NCBI RefSeq assembly: GCF_902706185.1
Contig: NZ_CACSJM010000006.1
Coordinates: 17,914-81,913, forward strand
Direction of reading: 5' to 3'
Length of the DNA: 64,000 nt
From: Roseomonas sp. 18066
GTDB lineage: Bacteria; Pseudomonadota; Alphaproteobacteria; Acetobacterales; Acetobacteraceae
Position numbers and translations under genes: made by a program. Every line of letters starts with the position of its first letter. Position 1 is the first letter of the stretch. The notes under the pieces were generated by a model. The model was not told the DNA's origin, made no database searches, and saw only the letters and a program-made list of their open reading frames with translations. Of the stretch, positions 54,712 to 63,951 are shown piece by piece.

Positions 54712-56087
54712 GCGGCGGGCTCCAGGGTCAGCAGGGTGACGCGGGGGGAGAGGCGCTCGCGCGGCACCAGGAAGGACAGCGTGCGGATGCGGTCGATGAC
54801 ACGGCTGCGCACGCCGCCGCCGCCGGCGGGACCGCAGCAGTAGAGGGACAGCACCTCACGGACAGCGGATTCGGCGGTGGCGCGGTCGTCGGTGGCGACG
54901 GCCAGGCGCAGGCGGATATCGGGCGGGGCGAGGTCTTCCAGACCCGCGGGCACGCCGGCATCGCCGCCGAAGACGCTGACCACGCCGATCAGGTCGAGCC
55001 GTGCCTGGCCTTCGAGGCCAAGCTTCTTCAACCGTTCCTGCAGGGTGCGGCCGGCGAGCTCGGCGCGGGCGCGACAGTTGGGGCCGCCATAGGAGATCTC
55101 GCCCTCGCCCAGCCAGCCGCCGGGCAGGCTGACGGTGGCCTTCAGCGTCGGCGGGCGGGGTTTTCCACGCGCGCCGGTCACGCGGACGCGGTCGGGGGCT
55201 TCTTCCGTGATGGCGACGTTGGTGATGTCGAGAATGACGTCGGGGGTCAGGTAGGCGCCGGGGTCGTGCAGCTCGTAGAGCAGCTGCTCGGTGACCGTGC
55301 GGCGGTCGACCAACCCGCCAGTGCCGGCAGGCTTGGTGATCAGGATGCTGCCGTCGGGAGAAATCTCGGCGATGGGGAAGCCGATCTCGGCCATGCCCTC
55401 GACATCCTTGGTGCCGGGGTCGGCGAAGTAGCCGCCGGTGACCTGGGCGCCGCATTCCAGCAGATGCCCGGCCATGGTGCCGGCGGCCAGGCGATCCCAG
55501 TCATCCTCAGCCCAGCCGAAATGCGCCAGCATGGGGCCGAGGGCGAGCGCCGGGTCGGAGCAGCGGCCGGTGATGACCAGCTGCGCGCCCTGGCGCAGGG
55601 CGTCCGCGATCGGGGCGGCGCCGAGATAGACATTGGCGGCGATCACCTGGCCAGGGTCCAGCACCGCGCCGGCATCGCCTTCCCAGGGGTCGAGGTCGGC
55701 CAGCGCCCCGCTGCCGCGGATGTCGTCGCCTTCGACGATGGCGACGCGGAGCGCCGCCACGCCCAGCTCCCGCGCCAGGGCCAGCGCCGCATCCGCCGCG
55801 CCACGCGGATTGGCGGCGCCGCCATTGGTGACGATCGGGATGCCGTGCTGGACGCAGCGGGACAGGATCGGACGCAGCAGGGCGACAAGCGCGGGCTCGA
55901 AGCCGGCCTCGGGTTTCGTCAGGCGCTCGCGCTGGGCCAGGGCGAGCGTCCGCTCGCCCAGCACTTCCAGCATCAGGGCGGCGGGGCCGCCGGCGGCGAT
56001 CAACGCATCGACCACCGGGCCCGGGGCATCCAGCCGGTCGCCCGAGAAGCCGGAGCCGCAGCCGATGCGCAACAGGGTCTGTTCCAT
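54708..56087 (-). CDS. AtuA/DUF1446 family protein
   Basis: 459 residues. LRIGCGSGFSGDRLDAPGPVVDAL start, IVTNGGAANPRGAADAAL, VITGRCSDPALALGPMLAHFGWAEDDWDRLAAGTMAGHLLECGAQVTGGYF. This family is named for acyclic terpene utilisation in Pseudomonas, but most members sit in uncharacterised carboxylate loci, as here: upstream is a Bug receptor (4-bp gap) and downstream the small partner. A role in acyl-CoA or hydroxyacid processing is inference. Confidence 0.88.
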   Translation of the reverse strand: MEQTLLRIGCGSGFSGDRLDAPGPVVDALIAAGGPAALMLEVLGERTLALAQRERLTKPEAGFEPALVALLRPILSRCVQHGIPIVTNGGAANPRGAADAALALARELGVAALRVAIVEGDDIRGSGALADLDPWEGDAGAVLDPGQVIAANVYLGAAPIADALRQGAQLVITGRCSDPALALGPMLAHFGWAEDDWDRLAAGTMAGHLLECGAQVTGGYFADPGTKDVEGMAEIGFPIAEISPDGSILITKPAGTGGLVDRRTVTEQLLYELHDPGAYLTPDVILDITNVAITEEAPDRVRVTGARGKPRPPTLKATVSLPGGWLGEGEISYGGPNCRARAELAGRTLQERLKKLGLEGQARLDLIGVVSVFGGDAGVPAGLEDLAPPDIRLRLAVATDDRATAESAVREVLSLYCCGPAGGGGVRSRVIDRIRTLSFLVPRERLSPRVTLLTLEPAA

Positions 56088-56091
56088 TCGT

Positions 56092-57075
56092 TCAATCCGC
56101 CTTGGCGCCGGAAACGCGAACCACCTCGCGCCACTTGGCGATATCCGCTTCCAGCCAGGGGCGGAATTCGGCCGGCGGCATGGCCACCGGCAGCAGCCCC
56201 TGGTCGAGCAACTGGCCGCGCAGCTCGGGCGTGTTCACCGCCTCGCGCAGGGCGGCATAGATCCGGTCGCGGATGGCGTCCGGCAGCTTCGCCGGCGCGA
56301 AGAGGCCGTGCCAGGCGGAGACGTCGAAATCGGCGATGCCCTGCTCGATGGCGGTGGGGATCTCCGGCGTCAGCTCCAGCCGCTGGGCCGAGGTCGCGGC
56401 CAGGGCCCGCAGCGTGCCGTCCTTCACGAAGGGCAGCACGGCGGTCACCTGGTAGACGATCATCGGCACGTTGCCGGCCACCACGTCGGTCACCGCCTGC
56501 GAGCCGGAGCGGTAGGGCACGTGCTCCAGCGGCGCGCCGGTCTTCATCTTCAGCAGCTCGCCAGCCAGGTGGCTGGAGGTGCCGTTGCCGGCCGAGGCGT
56601 AGCTGACGCCGTTGCGCTGCCCCTTCGCCCAGGCGATGAACTCGGGCAGCGTCTTCGCCGGGATCTTCGGCGAGATGACCAGCAGGTTTGGCGCGTTGGT
56701 GACGAGGGAAATCGGCACGAAGTCGCGCAGCACGTCGTAGGGCATGTTCGGCATCAGCGACATGTTCACCGAATGCGAGGCGATGCTGCCCATGCACAGC
56801 GTGTAGCCATCGGGGGCGGACTTGGCGACGCCATCGCTGCCGACCACGCCGCCGGCGCCGGCGCGGTTCTCCACCACGATCGGCTGGCCCAGCGTCGCGG
56901 TCATGCGCTGGCTGACCAGCCGGGTCATGATGTCGGTGCTGGTGCCGGCGCCGAAGGGCACCACCATGCGGATGGCGCGCGCGGGCCAGGGCGCCTGGGC
57001 GCGCAGGATGCCGGGGGCGGAAAGCAGGCCGAGGCCTGCGCCCAGCAGGGCGCGGCGCGGGATGGTGTTCGTCAT
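56092..57075 (-). CDS. Bug-family (TctC-like) periplasmic binding protein
   Basis: 327 residues from the ATG at 57075; the frame stays open further upstream. Signal peptide with RR (NTIPRRALLGAGLGLLSAPGILRAQ), then PARAIRMVVPFGAGTSTDIMTRL and VVENRAGAGGVVGSDGVAKS. First gene of the Bug-AtuA-small operon and divergent from the LysR gene at 57186. Third orphan Bug receptor in the window; no TctAB present. Confidence 0.92.
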   Translation of the reverse strand: MTNTIPRRALLGAGLGLLSAPGILRAQAPWPARAIRMVVPFGAGTSTDIMTRLVSQRMTATLGQPIVVENRAGAGGVVGSDGVAKSAPDGYTLCMGSIASHSVNMSLMPNMPYDVLRDFVPISLVTNAPNLLVISPKIPAKTLPEFIAWAKGQRNGVSYASAGNGTSSHLAGELLKMKTGAPLEHVPYRSGSQAVTDVVAGNVPMIVYQVTAVLPFVKDGTLRALAATSAQRLELTPEIPTAIEQGIADFDVSAWHGLFAPAKLPDAIRDRIYAALREAVNTPELRGQLLDQGLLPVAMPPAEFRPWLEADIAKWREVVRVSGAKAD

Positions 57076-57110
57076 CTTGGACCCTCGCGGCCGGCAATGC
57101 GGCCTTGTTT

Positions 57111-57125
57111 TTCTGGCCGCCAGAA
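57111..57125. promoter_or_regulatory. Predicted LysR-type operator
   Basis: Perfect inverted repeat TTCTGG-CCG-CCAGAA containing T-N11-A, in the 110-bp divergent region between the Bug operon and the LysR gene at 57186. Confidence 0.6.
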
Positions 57126-57185
57126 AGCGGGCGCGCGAGCCATCAGGCAATTGAAGATTTCCGAGGCCAGTCATAAGAAAAGGAA

Positions 57186-58070
57186 ATGACCCCATCGATC
57201 CGCCAGCTTCGCGCCCTGACCGCCGCGGTGGAGACCGGCAGCTTCGGCCGCGCCGCCCTGCGGCTGCATCTGTCGCAGCCGGCGCTGACCGTGCAGATCC
57301 GGGAATTGGAGCAGGCGCTGGGGGTCTCGCTGTTCGACCGCACGGCGCGCGGCGCCCGGCCGACCGCCGCCGGCGCCGCCCTGGCCGAAAGCTTCGGGAG
57401 AATCCTGGCGGAGCTGGATGCGGTGGTGGATGGCGCGCGGGAACAGGCGGCGCGGCGGGCGGGGGTGGTGCATCTGGCGGTGCTGCCCTCGGTGGCCTCG
57501 ACCCTGCTGCCCGGGGCGCTGGCGCGGCTCAGGGCGGCGCATCCGGGCATCCGCGTCATGCTGCGCGACGCGGTGGCCCGGCGGGTCGCCACGCTGGTGA
57601 AGGAAGGCAGCGTCGAGCTCGGCATCGGCCATGCCACCGCCCCCGATCCGGAACTGTCGGAATCCCTGCTCTATGAGGATGAGCTGGTCGCGGTGCTGCC
57701 GCCCGGGCATCCGCTCGCCGCGCGCAGCCGGCTGACCCTGGACGAGCTGGCGGCGACGCCGCTGGTGCTGACCGACCCGGAAAGCAGCCTGCGGGCCCTG
57801 GCCGAGGCCGCCTTCGCCAGCGCCGGCCTGGCCCCCCGCCCGGCCTATGAGGCCACCTATATGAGCACGGCGGTGGCGCTGGTGCGGGCCGGGCTGGGCG
57901 TCGGCCTGCTGCCGGCCAGCGCCATGGACCTGCGGGTGGCGCCGCTGCTGGCGACGCGGCCGGTGGACAGCCCGTTGCTGCGCCGGCGCATCGTGCTGCT
58001 GCGGCGGCGCGGCGCCAGCCTGTCGCCGGCCGCCGAGGCGCTGATCGAGGTGCTGCAGCCCGGCGATTGA
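57186..58070 (+). CDS. LysR-family transcriptional regulator
   Basis: 294 residues. HTH: TPSIRQLRALTAAVETGSFGRAALRLHLSQPALTVQIRELEQALGVSLFDRTARG. Effector domain of the CbbR/GltC-like type (VVHLAVLPSVASTLLPGALARL). It is divergent from the Bug-AtuA operon with a T-N11-A palindrome between, and probably activates that operon in response to its substrate. Confidence 0.92.
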   Translation: MTPSIRQLRALTAAVETGSFGRAALRLHLSQPALTVQIRELEQALGVSLFDRTARGARPTAAGAALAESFGRILAELDAVVDGAREQAARRAGVVHLAVLPSVASTLLPGALARLRAAHPGIRVMLRDAVARRVATLVKEGSVELGIGHATAPDPELSESLLYEDELVAVLPPGHPLAARSRLTLDELAATPLVLTDPESSLRALAEAAFASAGLAPRPAYEATYMSTAVALVRAGLGVGLLPASAMDLRVAPLLATRPVDSPLLRRRIVLLRRRGASLSPAAEALIEVLQPGD

Positions 58071-58125
58071 CGGCGCAGCCCCGCGCGGTGTCGGCTGGCG
58101 GCAAGACCGCCCAGGGGAAGCGCCG

Positions 58126-59817
58126 ATGCCCGCCTATGAACCGCCCGTTCCAGAAATCCTGTCGATCCTGCGCGAGGTGCTGGCGGCCGAGGCCCAGGGC
58201 CTGGACCTCGCGACGCTGGAGGCGGTGCTGGCGGAAGGCGGCCGCTTCTGCGGCAGGATCCTGGCGCCGCTGAACGCATCCGGCGATGCCGAGGGCTGCC
58301 GGATCGAGCAGGGCAATGTCCGCACCCCGTCCGGCTTCCCCGAAGCGTACCAAAAAATGGTCGAGGCCGGCTGGCCGGCGCTGTCGCAGCCGGAGCGCTG
58401 GGGCGGCCAGGCCATGCCGCGGCTGGCGCAGCTGGCGCTGGACGAGTTCACGGCCTCGACGAATTTCGCCTTCGGCCTGTTCCCCGGCCTGACCCGCGGC
58501 GCCGCCGAGGCCATCGCCCGCCACGCCACGCCCGAGTTGCAGGAAACCTACCTGCCGAAGATGGTCTCCGGCGAATGGGCCGGGGCCATGGCGCTGACCG
58601 AGGCGCAGGCGGGCACCGATCTCGGCCTGCTGACGACGCGGGCGGAACCGCGCGGCGATGGCAGCCTGAGCGTCAGCGGCAGCAAGATCTTCATCACCGC
58701 CGGCGACCACGACCTGGCCGGGAACATCATCCACCTGGTGCTGGCGCGGCTGCCGGATGCGCCGCCCGGGGTGCGCGGCATCAGCCTGGTGCTGGTGCCG
58801 AAGTTCCTGCCGGATGACCAGGGCCGGCCCGGGCCGCGCAATGCCATGGCCCCCATCGGGCTGGAGCAGAAGATGGGGATCCATGCCTCGCCCACCTGCG
58901 TGATGCAGTATGACGGCGCCCAGGGGTGGCTGGTCGGCGCGCCGCATCGCGGGCTGGCCGCCATGTTCACCATGATGAATGCCGAGCGGCTGTTCGTCGG
59001 CATCCAGGGGCTGGGCATCGCCGAGGCCGCCGGCCAGGCCGCCGGCGATTACGCGCGGACCCGGCTGCAGGGCCGGGCGCCGGGTGTCGCGGCAGGCCCG
59101 CCGCAGCCGATCCTGGTGCATCCCGATGTGCGGCGCATGCTGCTGACCATCCGCGGCTTCACCGGCGCCGGGCGGGCGCTGGCCCTGTGGCTGGCGATCC
59201 TGCTCGACCGTGCCGAGGACGACGCGGAGGCCGAGGGGCTGGTCGCGCTGCTGACGCCGGTGGTCAAGGCCGCCTTCACCGATCTCGGCTTCGAGGCGGC
59301 GGTGCTGGGGCAGCAGGTGCTGGGCGGCGCCGGCTATCTGCGCGAGCTCGGGCTGGAGCAGATGGTGCGCGACGCCCGCATCGCCCCAATCTACGAGGGC
59401 ACCAACGGCGTCCAGGCCATGGACCTGGTCACCCGCAAGCTGGCCGCCGAGGACGGCGCCCTGCCCCACCGCTTCTTTGCCCGGGTCCGCGCCGATGGCG
59501 CGGATGAACCCGAACTGATCGCGGCGCTGGACCGGCTGGAGGCGGCGACCCGCCAGCTGCAGCGCGCCGGCGCCGATCCGGCCGAGCCCGGCGCGGCGGC
59601 GGCCGACTACCTGCGGCTCTTCGCGCTGGTGGCGCTGGGCTGGATGTGGCGGCGGATGCGGGTCGCGGCCGGAGCGTCCGAGCAGCCGCATCACCGCCGC
59701 TGGCGCCAGGGCGCCGATTTCTTCTTCGCCCGCCTCTTGCCGCAGAGCGCGGGCCTCGCCGCGGCCATCGCCGCCGGCCCGGCGACGTTGATGGCCCCCG
59801 ACGACGATATCTTCTGA
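58126..59817 (+). CDS. Long-type acyl-CoA dehydrogenase (DmdC/FadE5-like)
   Basis: 563 residues, longer than classical acyl-CoA dehydrogenases, with an extra C-terminal helical domain of about 150 residues as in 3-methylmercaptopropionyl-CoA dehydrogenase DmdC-type enzymes. MALTEAQAGTDLGLLTTRAEP and VSGSKIFITAGDHDL bind FAD; PIYEGTNGVQAMDLVTRKL holds the active-site region with the catalytic Glu; RRMRVAAGASEQPH follows. ATG 58126 has AGGGGAAG upstream. It is 55 bp after the LysR gene and may belong to the same catabolic unit. Confidence 0.9.
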   Translation: MPAYEPPVPEILSILREVLAAEAQGLDLATLEAVLAEGGRFCGRILAPLNASGDAEGCRIEQGNVRTPSGFPEAYQKMVEAGWPALSQPERWGGQAMPRLAQLALDEFTASTNFAFGLFPGLTRGAAEAIARHATPELQETYLPKMVSGEWAGAMALTEAQAGTDLGLLTTRAEPRGDGSLSVSGSKIFITAGDHDLAGNIIHLVLARLPDAPPGVRGISLVLVPKFLPDDQGRPGPRNAMAPIGLEQKMGIHASPTCVMQYDGAQGWLVGAPHRGLAAMFTMMNAERLFVGIQGLGIAEAAGQAAGDYARTRLQGRAPGVAAGPPQPILVHPDVRRMLLTIRGFTGAGRALALWLAILLDRAEDDAEAEGLVALLTPVVKAAFTDLGFEAAVLGQQVLGGAGYLRELGLEQMVRDARIAPIYEGTNGVQAMDLVTRKLAAEDGALPHRFFARVRADGADEPELIAALDRLEAATRQLQRAGADPAEPGAAAADYLRLFALVALGWMWRRMRVAAGASEQPHHRRWRQGADFFFARLLPQSAGLAAAIAAGPATLMAPDDDIF

Positions 59818-59926
59818 GACGCAGGCGCCTTGCCACGCCCGGCGCGTCGACGAGGACACCCATTGTGGCGGGATGGAAAAAGGCCATCTCTGCCGGCACC
59901 CCCTGCCGCCCGGAGATGCCCCGCCC

Positions 59927-60586
59927 ATGAAGGCCGTGCCCGCCAGCCTGCTGCTGCCGCTGCGCCAGCTCGACGACCCTGCCTTCCGCCGCCCGCTGTT
60001 GAAGGGGCTGGGCGTCGCCCTGCTGGCCTTTGCCGGCCTGGCCTGGCTGGCCGATTGGGGGGTGGCCTGGCTCGCCGGCGGCACCGGCTGGCTGGCCACC
60101 ATCGCCGGGCTGCTGGGCGGGCTGCTGGTGCTGGCCAGCACCTTCTGGCTGTTCGTCCCGGTCATGCTGGGCATCACCGGCATCTTCTCCGACGAGGTGG
60201 CCGAGGCGGTGGAGCGCCGCTTCTACCCGGCCCTGCCGCCCGCCGCCGGCGCCTCGGTGGCGGCGCAGGTGAAGGCCGGGCTGGGGCTGGCGCTGCGCTT
60301 CCTGGTGATCAGCCTGGCGCTGCTGCCGCTGGCCCTGGTCGCGCCGCCGCTGGGCGTCGTGGTCTATTGGGTGCTGGCGGCGGTGTCGCTGGGCTACGGG
60401 CTGTTCGACGGCGTGGCGCAGCGGCGCATGGGCGTGGCCGACAGCCTGGCGCTGCGCCGCCGCCACCGCAGCCAGATCCTGGCGATCGGCGCGGCGCTGG
60501 CGGCGCTGGCCCTGGTGCCCGTGGTCAACCTGCTGGTGCCGGTGCTGGGCACGGCGGCCATGACCCACCTGCTGCACCGGGCCTGA
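59927..60586 (+). CDS. EI24 domain (CysZ-like) membrane protein
   Basis: 219 residues from the ATG at 59927; an in-frame alternative lies 54 nt upstream. About four long hydrophobic segments (LGVALLAFAGLAWLADWGVAWLA; LLVLASTFWLFVPVMLGITGIF; FLVISLALLPLALVAPPLGVVVYWVLAAVSLGY; LAALALVPVVNLLVPVLGTAAMTH) with the ending FFDGVA-type RxxR loop, as in EI24/CysZ proteins, some of which transport sulphate. Role here not known. Confidence 0.8.
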   Translation: MKAVPASLLLPLRQLDDPAFRRPLLKGLGVALLAFAGLAWLADWGVAWLAGGTGWLATIAGLLGGLLVLASTFWLFVPVMLGITGIFSDEVAEAVERRFYPALPPAAGASVAAQVKAGLGLALRFLVISLALLPLALVAPPLGVVVYWVLAAVSLGYGLFDGVAQRRMGVADSLALRRRHRSQILAIGAALAALALVPVVNLLVPVLGTAAMTHLLHRA

Positions 60587-60720
60587 CGCACGCCTCTCCC
60601 CGCCCAAAGAATTGTGAAGCCAGACGTTGCGGCGGCGGCGCGAACCATGCTCGGCTAGCCCTGCGCCGCGGCTCGAACGGCGGCGCGGTATTCCCGCAAA
60701 ATGACGGGGGAGGAAGTCCG

Positions 60721-61728
60721 ATGACATCGATGACACGGCGCGGCCTGATGGCCGGCGCCGCAGCCCTGGCTGCCACGCCGCTGCTCTCCGGCCTGGGCAG
60801 CCGCCCGGCCGAGGCGGCGGCGCCCTTCCTCAACAGCCTGCCGCCGGCCTGGCACCGATTCCGCTTCGGCGAGTTCGAGGCCACGGTGATCTCCGATGGG
60901 CGGCTGCCGCTGGGCAAGCCGGTGCCGGCCTTCCCGGCCTCGCCGCCGGCCGAGATCGTCGGCCTGCTGGAAGGTGCCTTCCTGCCGCCGGATGCCGCGA
61001 CGCTGGAGCAGAACATCCTGGTGCTGAACACCGGCAAGCAGCTGATCCTGTTCGACACCGGCATGGGCGACAGCATGGGCGCGGCCAGCAAGATGTTCGG
61101 GCCGACCACCGGCAAGATGCTGGAGAACCTGCGCGCCGCTGGCATCCAGCCGGAGCAGATCGACCTGGTGGTGCTGACCCATGCCCATTGCGACCATTGC
61201 TGGGGCCTGACGGATGCCAGCGGCGCCAAGGTCTTCCCCAATGCGCAGGTGGCGCTGAGCGAGATCGACCTGCGCTACTGGACCGACGACAACAACAAGC
61301 GCGGCCCGGAATTCATGACGCCCTTCATCGATGGGGCGAAGAAGAACCTAGCCGCGTATCGCGACCGGATGATCATGGTGCAGGACGGCAAGGAAGTGGC
61401 GCCGGGCGTGGTGGCGCTGTTCGCGCCGGGCCACACGGTGGGACATCATTGCTATGCCATCACCTCCGGCAGCCAGACGCTGGTGAACACCGGCGACCTG
61501 GCGCATCACCACATCCTGCTGCTGAAGAAGCCGATGTGGGAATTCTCCTTCGACACCGACCCGAAGCTGTCGGCGCAAAGCCGCTCGCGCATGCTGGACC
61601 GGCTGGCGACCGACCGCCACGCCGTGCTGTCCTACCACTTCCCCTGGCCGGGCCTCGGCCATGTCAGCAAGGCCGGCGAAGGCTATGACTGGATCGCCGA
61701 GCCGATGAACCTGTCGGGTCTGGGTTGA
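60721..61728 (+). CDS. Exported metallo-beta-lactamase-fold hydrolase
   Basis: 335 residues from the ATG at 60721. Tat leader (TSMTRRGLMAGAAALAATPLLSGLG). Core: ILFDTGMGDSMGA, the zinc-binding motif LTHAHCDHCWG (HxHxDH with Cys inserted), APGHTVGHHCY, NTGDLAHH and the last ligand SYHFPWPGLGH. Members of this exported group include lactonase-like and arylsulfatase-like hydrolases; substrate not predictable. Confidence 0.9.
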   Translation: MTSMTRRGLMAGAAALAATPLLSGLGSRPAEAAAPFLNSLPPAWHRFRFGEFEATVISDGRLPLGKPVPAFPASPPAEIVGLLEGAFLPPDAATLEQNILVLNTGKQLILFDTGMGDSMGAASKMFGPTTGKMLENLRAAGIQPEQIDLVVLTHAHCDHCWGLTDASGAKVFPNAQVALSEIDLRYWTDDNNKRGPEFMTPFIDGAKKNLAAYRDRMIMVQDGKEVAPGVVALFAPGHTVGHHCYAITSGSQTLVNTGDLAHHHILLLKKPMWEFSFDTDPKLSAQSRSRMLDRLATDRHAVLSYHFPWPGLGHVSKAGEGYDWIAEPMNLSGLG

Positions 61729-61852
61729 TCCGGGGCTGAACGCGCCCCTGGGGCATGGGATGGGCGGTTGACCCGCCCGCCATTCCGGTCGGATACCGGG
61801 CAGCGTCGCGGCGACCCCGCCACGGCGCTGTCTCCTCCGGCCGGATGACCCC

Positions 61853-63574
61853 ATGCTGCGGCGCTTCTTTGCCTATTACCGGCCCCATAAGGGGCTGTTC
61901 ATCCTCGATTTCTCCTGCGCCGTGCTGGCCGGCCTGCTTGAGCTCGGCTTCCCGATCGCGGTCAAGGTCTTCGTCGACAAGCTGCTGCCCGGGCAGAATT
62001 GGGGGCTGATCATGGCGGCCGCGGCCGGCCTGCTCGGCATCTATGTGCTGAACACCGGCTTGATGGCGATCGTGACCTATTGGGGCCATGCGCTGGGCAT
62101 CAACATCGAGACGGAGATGCGCCGCAAGGCCTTCGACCATCTGCAGAAGCTTTCCTTCGGCTGGTACGACAACCAGAAGACGGGGCACCTGGTGGCGCGC
62201 GTCACCCGCGACCTGGAAGAGGTCGGCGAGGTCGCCCATCACGGGCCGGAAGACCTGTTCATCGCCATCATGACGCTGCTCGGCGCCTTCGCGCTGATGT
62301 TCAGCGTCCATTGGCCGCTGGCGCTGCTGACCACCCTGGTGGTGCCCGGCATCGCCTGGGCCTCGGCGCATTACGGCGCGGGGATGACCCGCACCTGGCG
62401 CGAGATCTACGGCCGGGTCGGCGCCTTCAACGCCCGCATCGAGGAGACGGTGGGCGGCATCCGCGTGGTCCAGGCCTTCGGCAACGAGGCGCATGAGCGC
62501 GCCCTCTTCGCCAAGGACAATCTCAGCTACCGCCGCACCAAGCTCGCCGCCTATCGCATCATGGCGGCCAGCACCTCGCTGAACTACCTGGGCATGCGGC
62601 TGACCCAGATGATCGTCATGATCGCCGGCGCCTATTTCGTCATCCAGGGCGGGCTGACCAATGGCGAGTTCGTCGGCTTTCTTCTGCTGGTGAATGTCTT
62701 CTTCCGCCCGATCGAAAAGATCAGCGCGGTGCTGGAGGTCTATCCCAAGGGCGTCGCCGGCTTCCGCCGCTATACCGAGCTGCTCGACACCGCCCCCGAT
62801 ATCGAGGACGCGCCCGATGCCCGTGCGGTGACCTCGCTCCGTGGCGACATCCGCTACGAAGGGGTCCGCTTCGGCTATGGCGAGGGCCGACCCGTGCTGG
62901 ACGGCGTCGACCTGGCGATCCGCGCCGGCGACACGGTGGCCTTTGTCGGCCCCTCGGGCGCCGGCAAGACGACGCTGTGCTCGCTGCTGCCGCGCTTCTA
63001 CGACGTCGAGGCCGGGCGCATCACCATCGACGGGATCGACATCCAGAAGATGACGCTGGCCTCGCTGCGCCAGCAGATCGGCATCGTCCAGCAGGATGTC
63101 TTCCTGTTCGCCGGCAGCCTGCGGGAGAACATTTCTTATGGGCGCCTCGGCGCGTCGGAGGCCGAGATCCTGGATGCCGCCCGCCGCGCCCGGTTGGAAA
63201 GCGTCATCGACGCGCTGCCCGAGGGGCTGGACACGGTGATCGGCGAGCGCGGCGTCAAGCTGTCCGGCGGCCAGAAGCAGCGGCTGGCGATCGCGCGGAT
63301 CTTCCTGAAGAACCCGCCGATCCTGATCCTGGACGAGGCGACCTCCGCCCTCGACACCGAGACGGAACGCGCCATCCAGCAGTCGCTCGCCGAGCTGGCG
63401 GAAGGCCGCACCACGCTGGTCATCGCCCACCGCCTGGCGACCATCCGCAACGCCGACTGCATCGTGGTGGTGGACCAGAGCGGCATCGTCGCCCGCGGCC
63501 GTCACGACGAGCTGGTGACGCAGCCGGGGCTCTACCAGCGGCTGCATTCGGTGCAGTATGGGGTGACGGGGTAA
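61853..63574 (+). CDS. ABC exporter, fused membrane and ATPase domains
   Basis: 573 residues. N-terminal six-helix exporter domain (about 1-305), then an ATPase with Walker A GPSGAGKTTL, signature LSGGQKQR, Walker B ILILDEATS, and switch His in VIAHRLATI. The layout of MsbA/LmrA-type half-transporters that work as homodimers, moving lipids, peptides or drugs. Two terminators follow. No cognate substrate gene is adjacent. Confidence 0.93.
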   Translation: MLRRFFAYYRPHKGLFILDFSCAVLAGLLELGFPIAVKVFVDKLLPGQNWGLIMAAAAGLLGIYVLNTGLMAIVTYWGHALGINIETEMRRKAFDHLQKLSFGWYDNQKTGHLVARVTRDLEEVGEVAHHGPEDLFIAIMTLLGAFALMFSVHWPLALLTTLVVPGIAWASAHYGAGMTRTWREIYGRVGAFNARIEETVGGIRVVQAFGNEAHERALFAKDNLSYRRTKLAAYRIMAASTSLNYLGMRLTQMIVMIAGAYFVIQGGLTNGEFVGFLLLVNVFFRPIEKISAVLEVYPKGVAGFRRYTELLDTAPDIEDAPDARAVTSLRGDIRYEGVRFGYGEGRPVLDGVDLAIRAGDTVAFVGPSGAGKTTLCSLLPRFYDVEAGRITIDGIDIQKMTLASLRQQIGIVQQDVFLFAGSLRENISYGRLGASEAEILDAARRARLESVIDALPEGLDTVIGERGVKLSGGQKQRLAIARIFLKNPPILILDEATSALDTETERAIQQSLAELAEGRTTLVIAHRLATIRNADCIVVVDQSGIVARGRHDELVTQPGLYQRLHSVQYGVTG

Positions 63575-63608
63575 GGCTCTGCCCGTCGGTTTTGATATGG
63601 CTTGTGGA

Positions 63609-63639
63609 AGCCGGGACCCTTGCGGGTCTCGGCTTTTTC
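63609..63639 (+). terminator. Intrinsic terminator of the ABC exporter gene
   Basis: 11-bp stem AGCCGGGACCC/GGGTCTCGGCT (one G-U pair) with a 4-nt loop, followed by TTTTT. 35 bp past the stop codon. Confidence 0.9.
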
Positions 63640-63823
63640 TTTGGGCTGGCGGGGGTGATCTTTGAGGCCCGGCTCAGGCAGGCCCTTGCTGAAGCTGAGG
63701 GCGCTGCGCCTCTGGCGCTGTCGTGCTCGCCTTCGGCATGCCGACGTCGCGGGCTCGTCGTTGTCGGTTGCTGTCGAGGCGCAAACCCCGCGCTCTGTTC
63801 TGGCGCCTCGCGCACGCAAAAGA

Positions 63824-63859
63824 GCCGCCCTGGGCTTGATGGCCCTGGGCGGCTTTTTT
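63824..63859. terminator. Bidirectional intrinsic terminator next to tRNA-fMet
   Basis: 12-bp stem (GCCGCCC then TGGGC with a T-T mismatch against GGGCGGC) followed by T6 on the plus strand. On the minus strand the same stem is followed by CTCTTTT, 19 bp beyond the tRNA 3' end. Confidence 0.8.
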
Positions 63860-63877
63860 GTGATGTGTCGATTTGGG

Positions 63878-63951
<74 letters not shown>

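Noticed and set aside
57556..60183. Very long minus-strand open frame antisense to LysR, acyl-CoA dehydrogenase and EI24 genes
   Set aside because: Spans three well-supported plus-strand genes, is low-complexity Arg/Gln/His/Gly-rich and has no domains; an antisense shadow of GC-rich coding.
61664..63547. 627-codon minus-strand open frame
   Set aside because: Antisense to the ABC exporter, which has all catalytic motifs.
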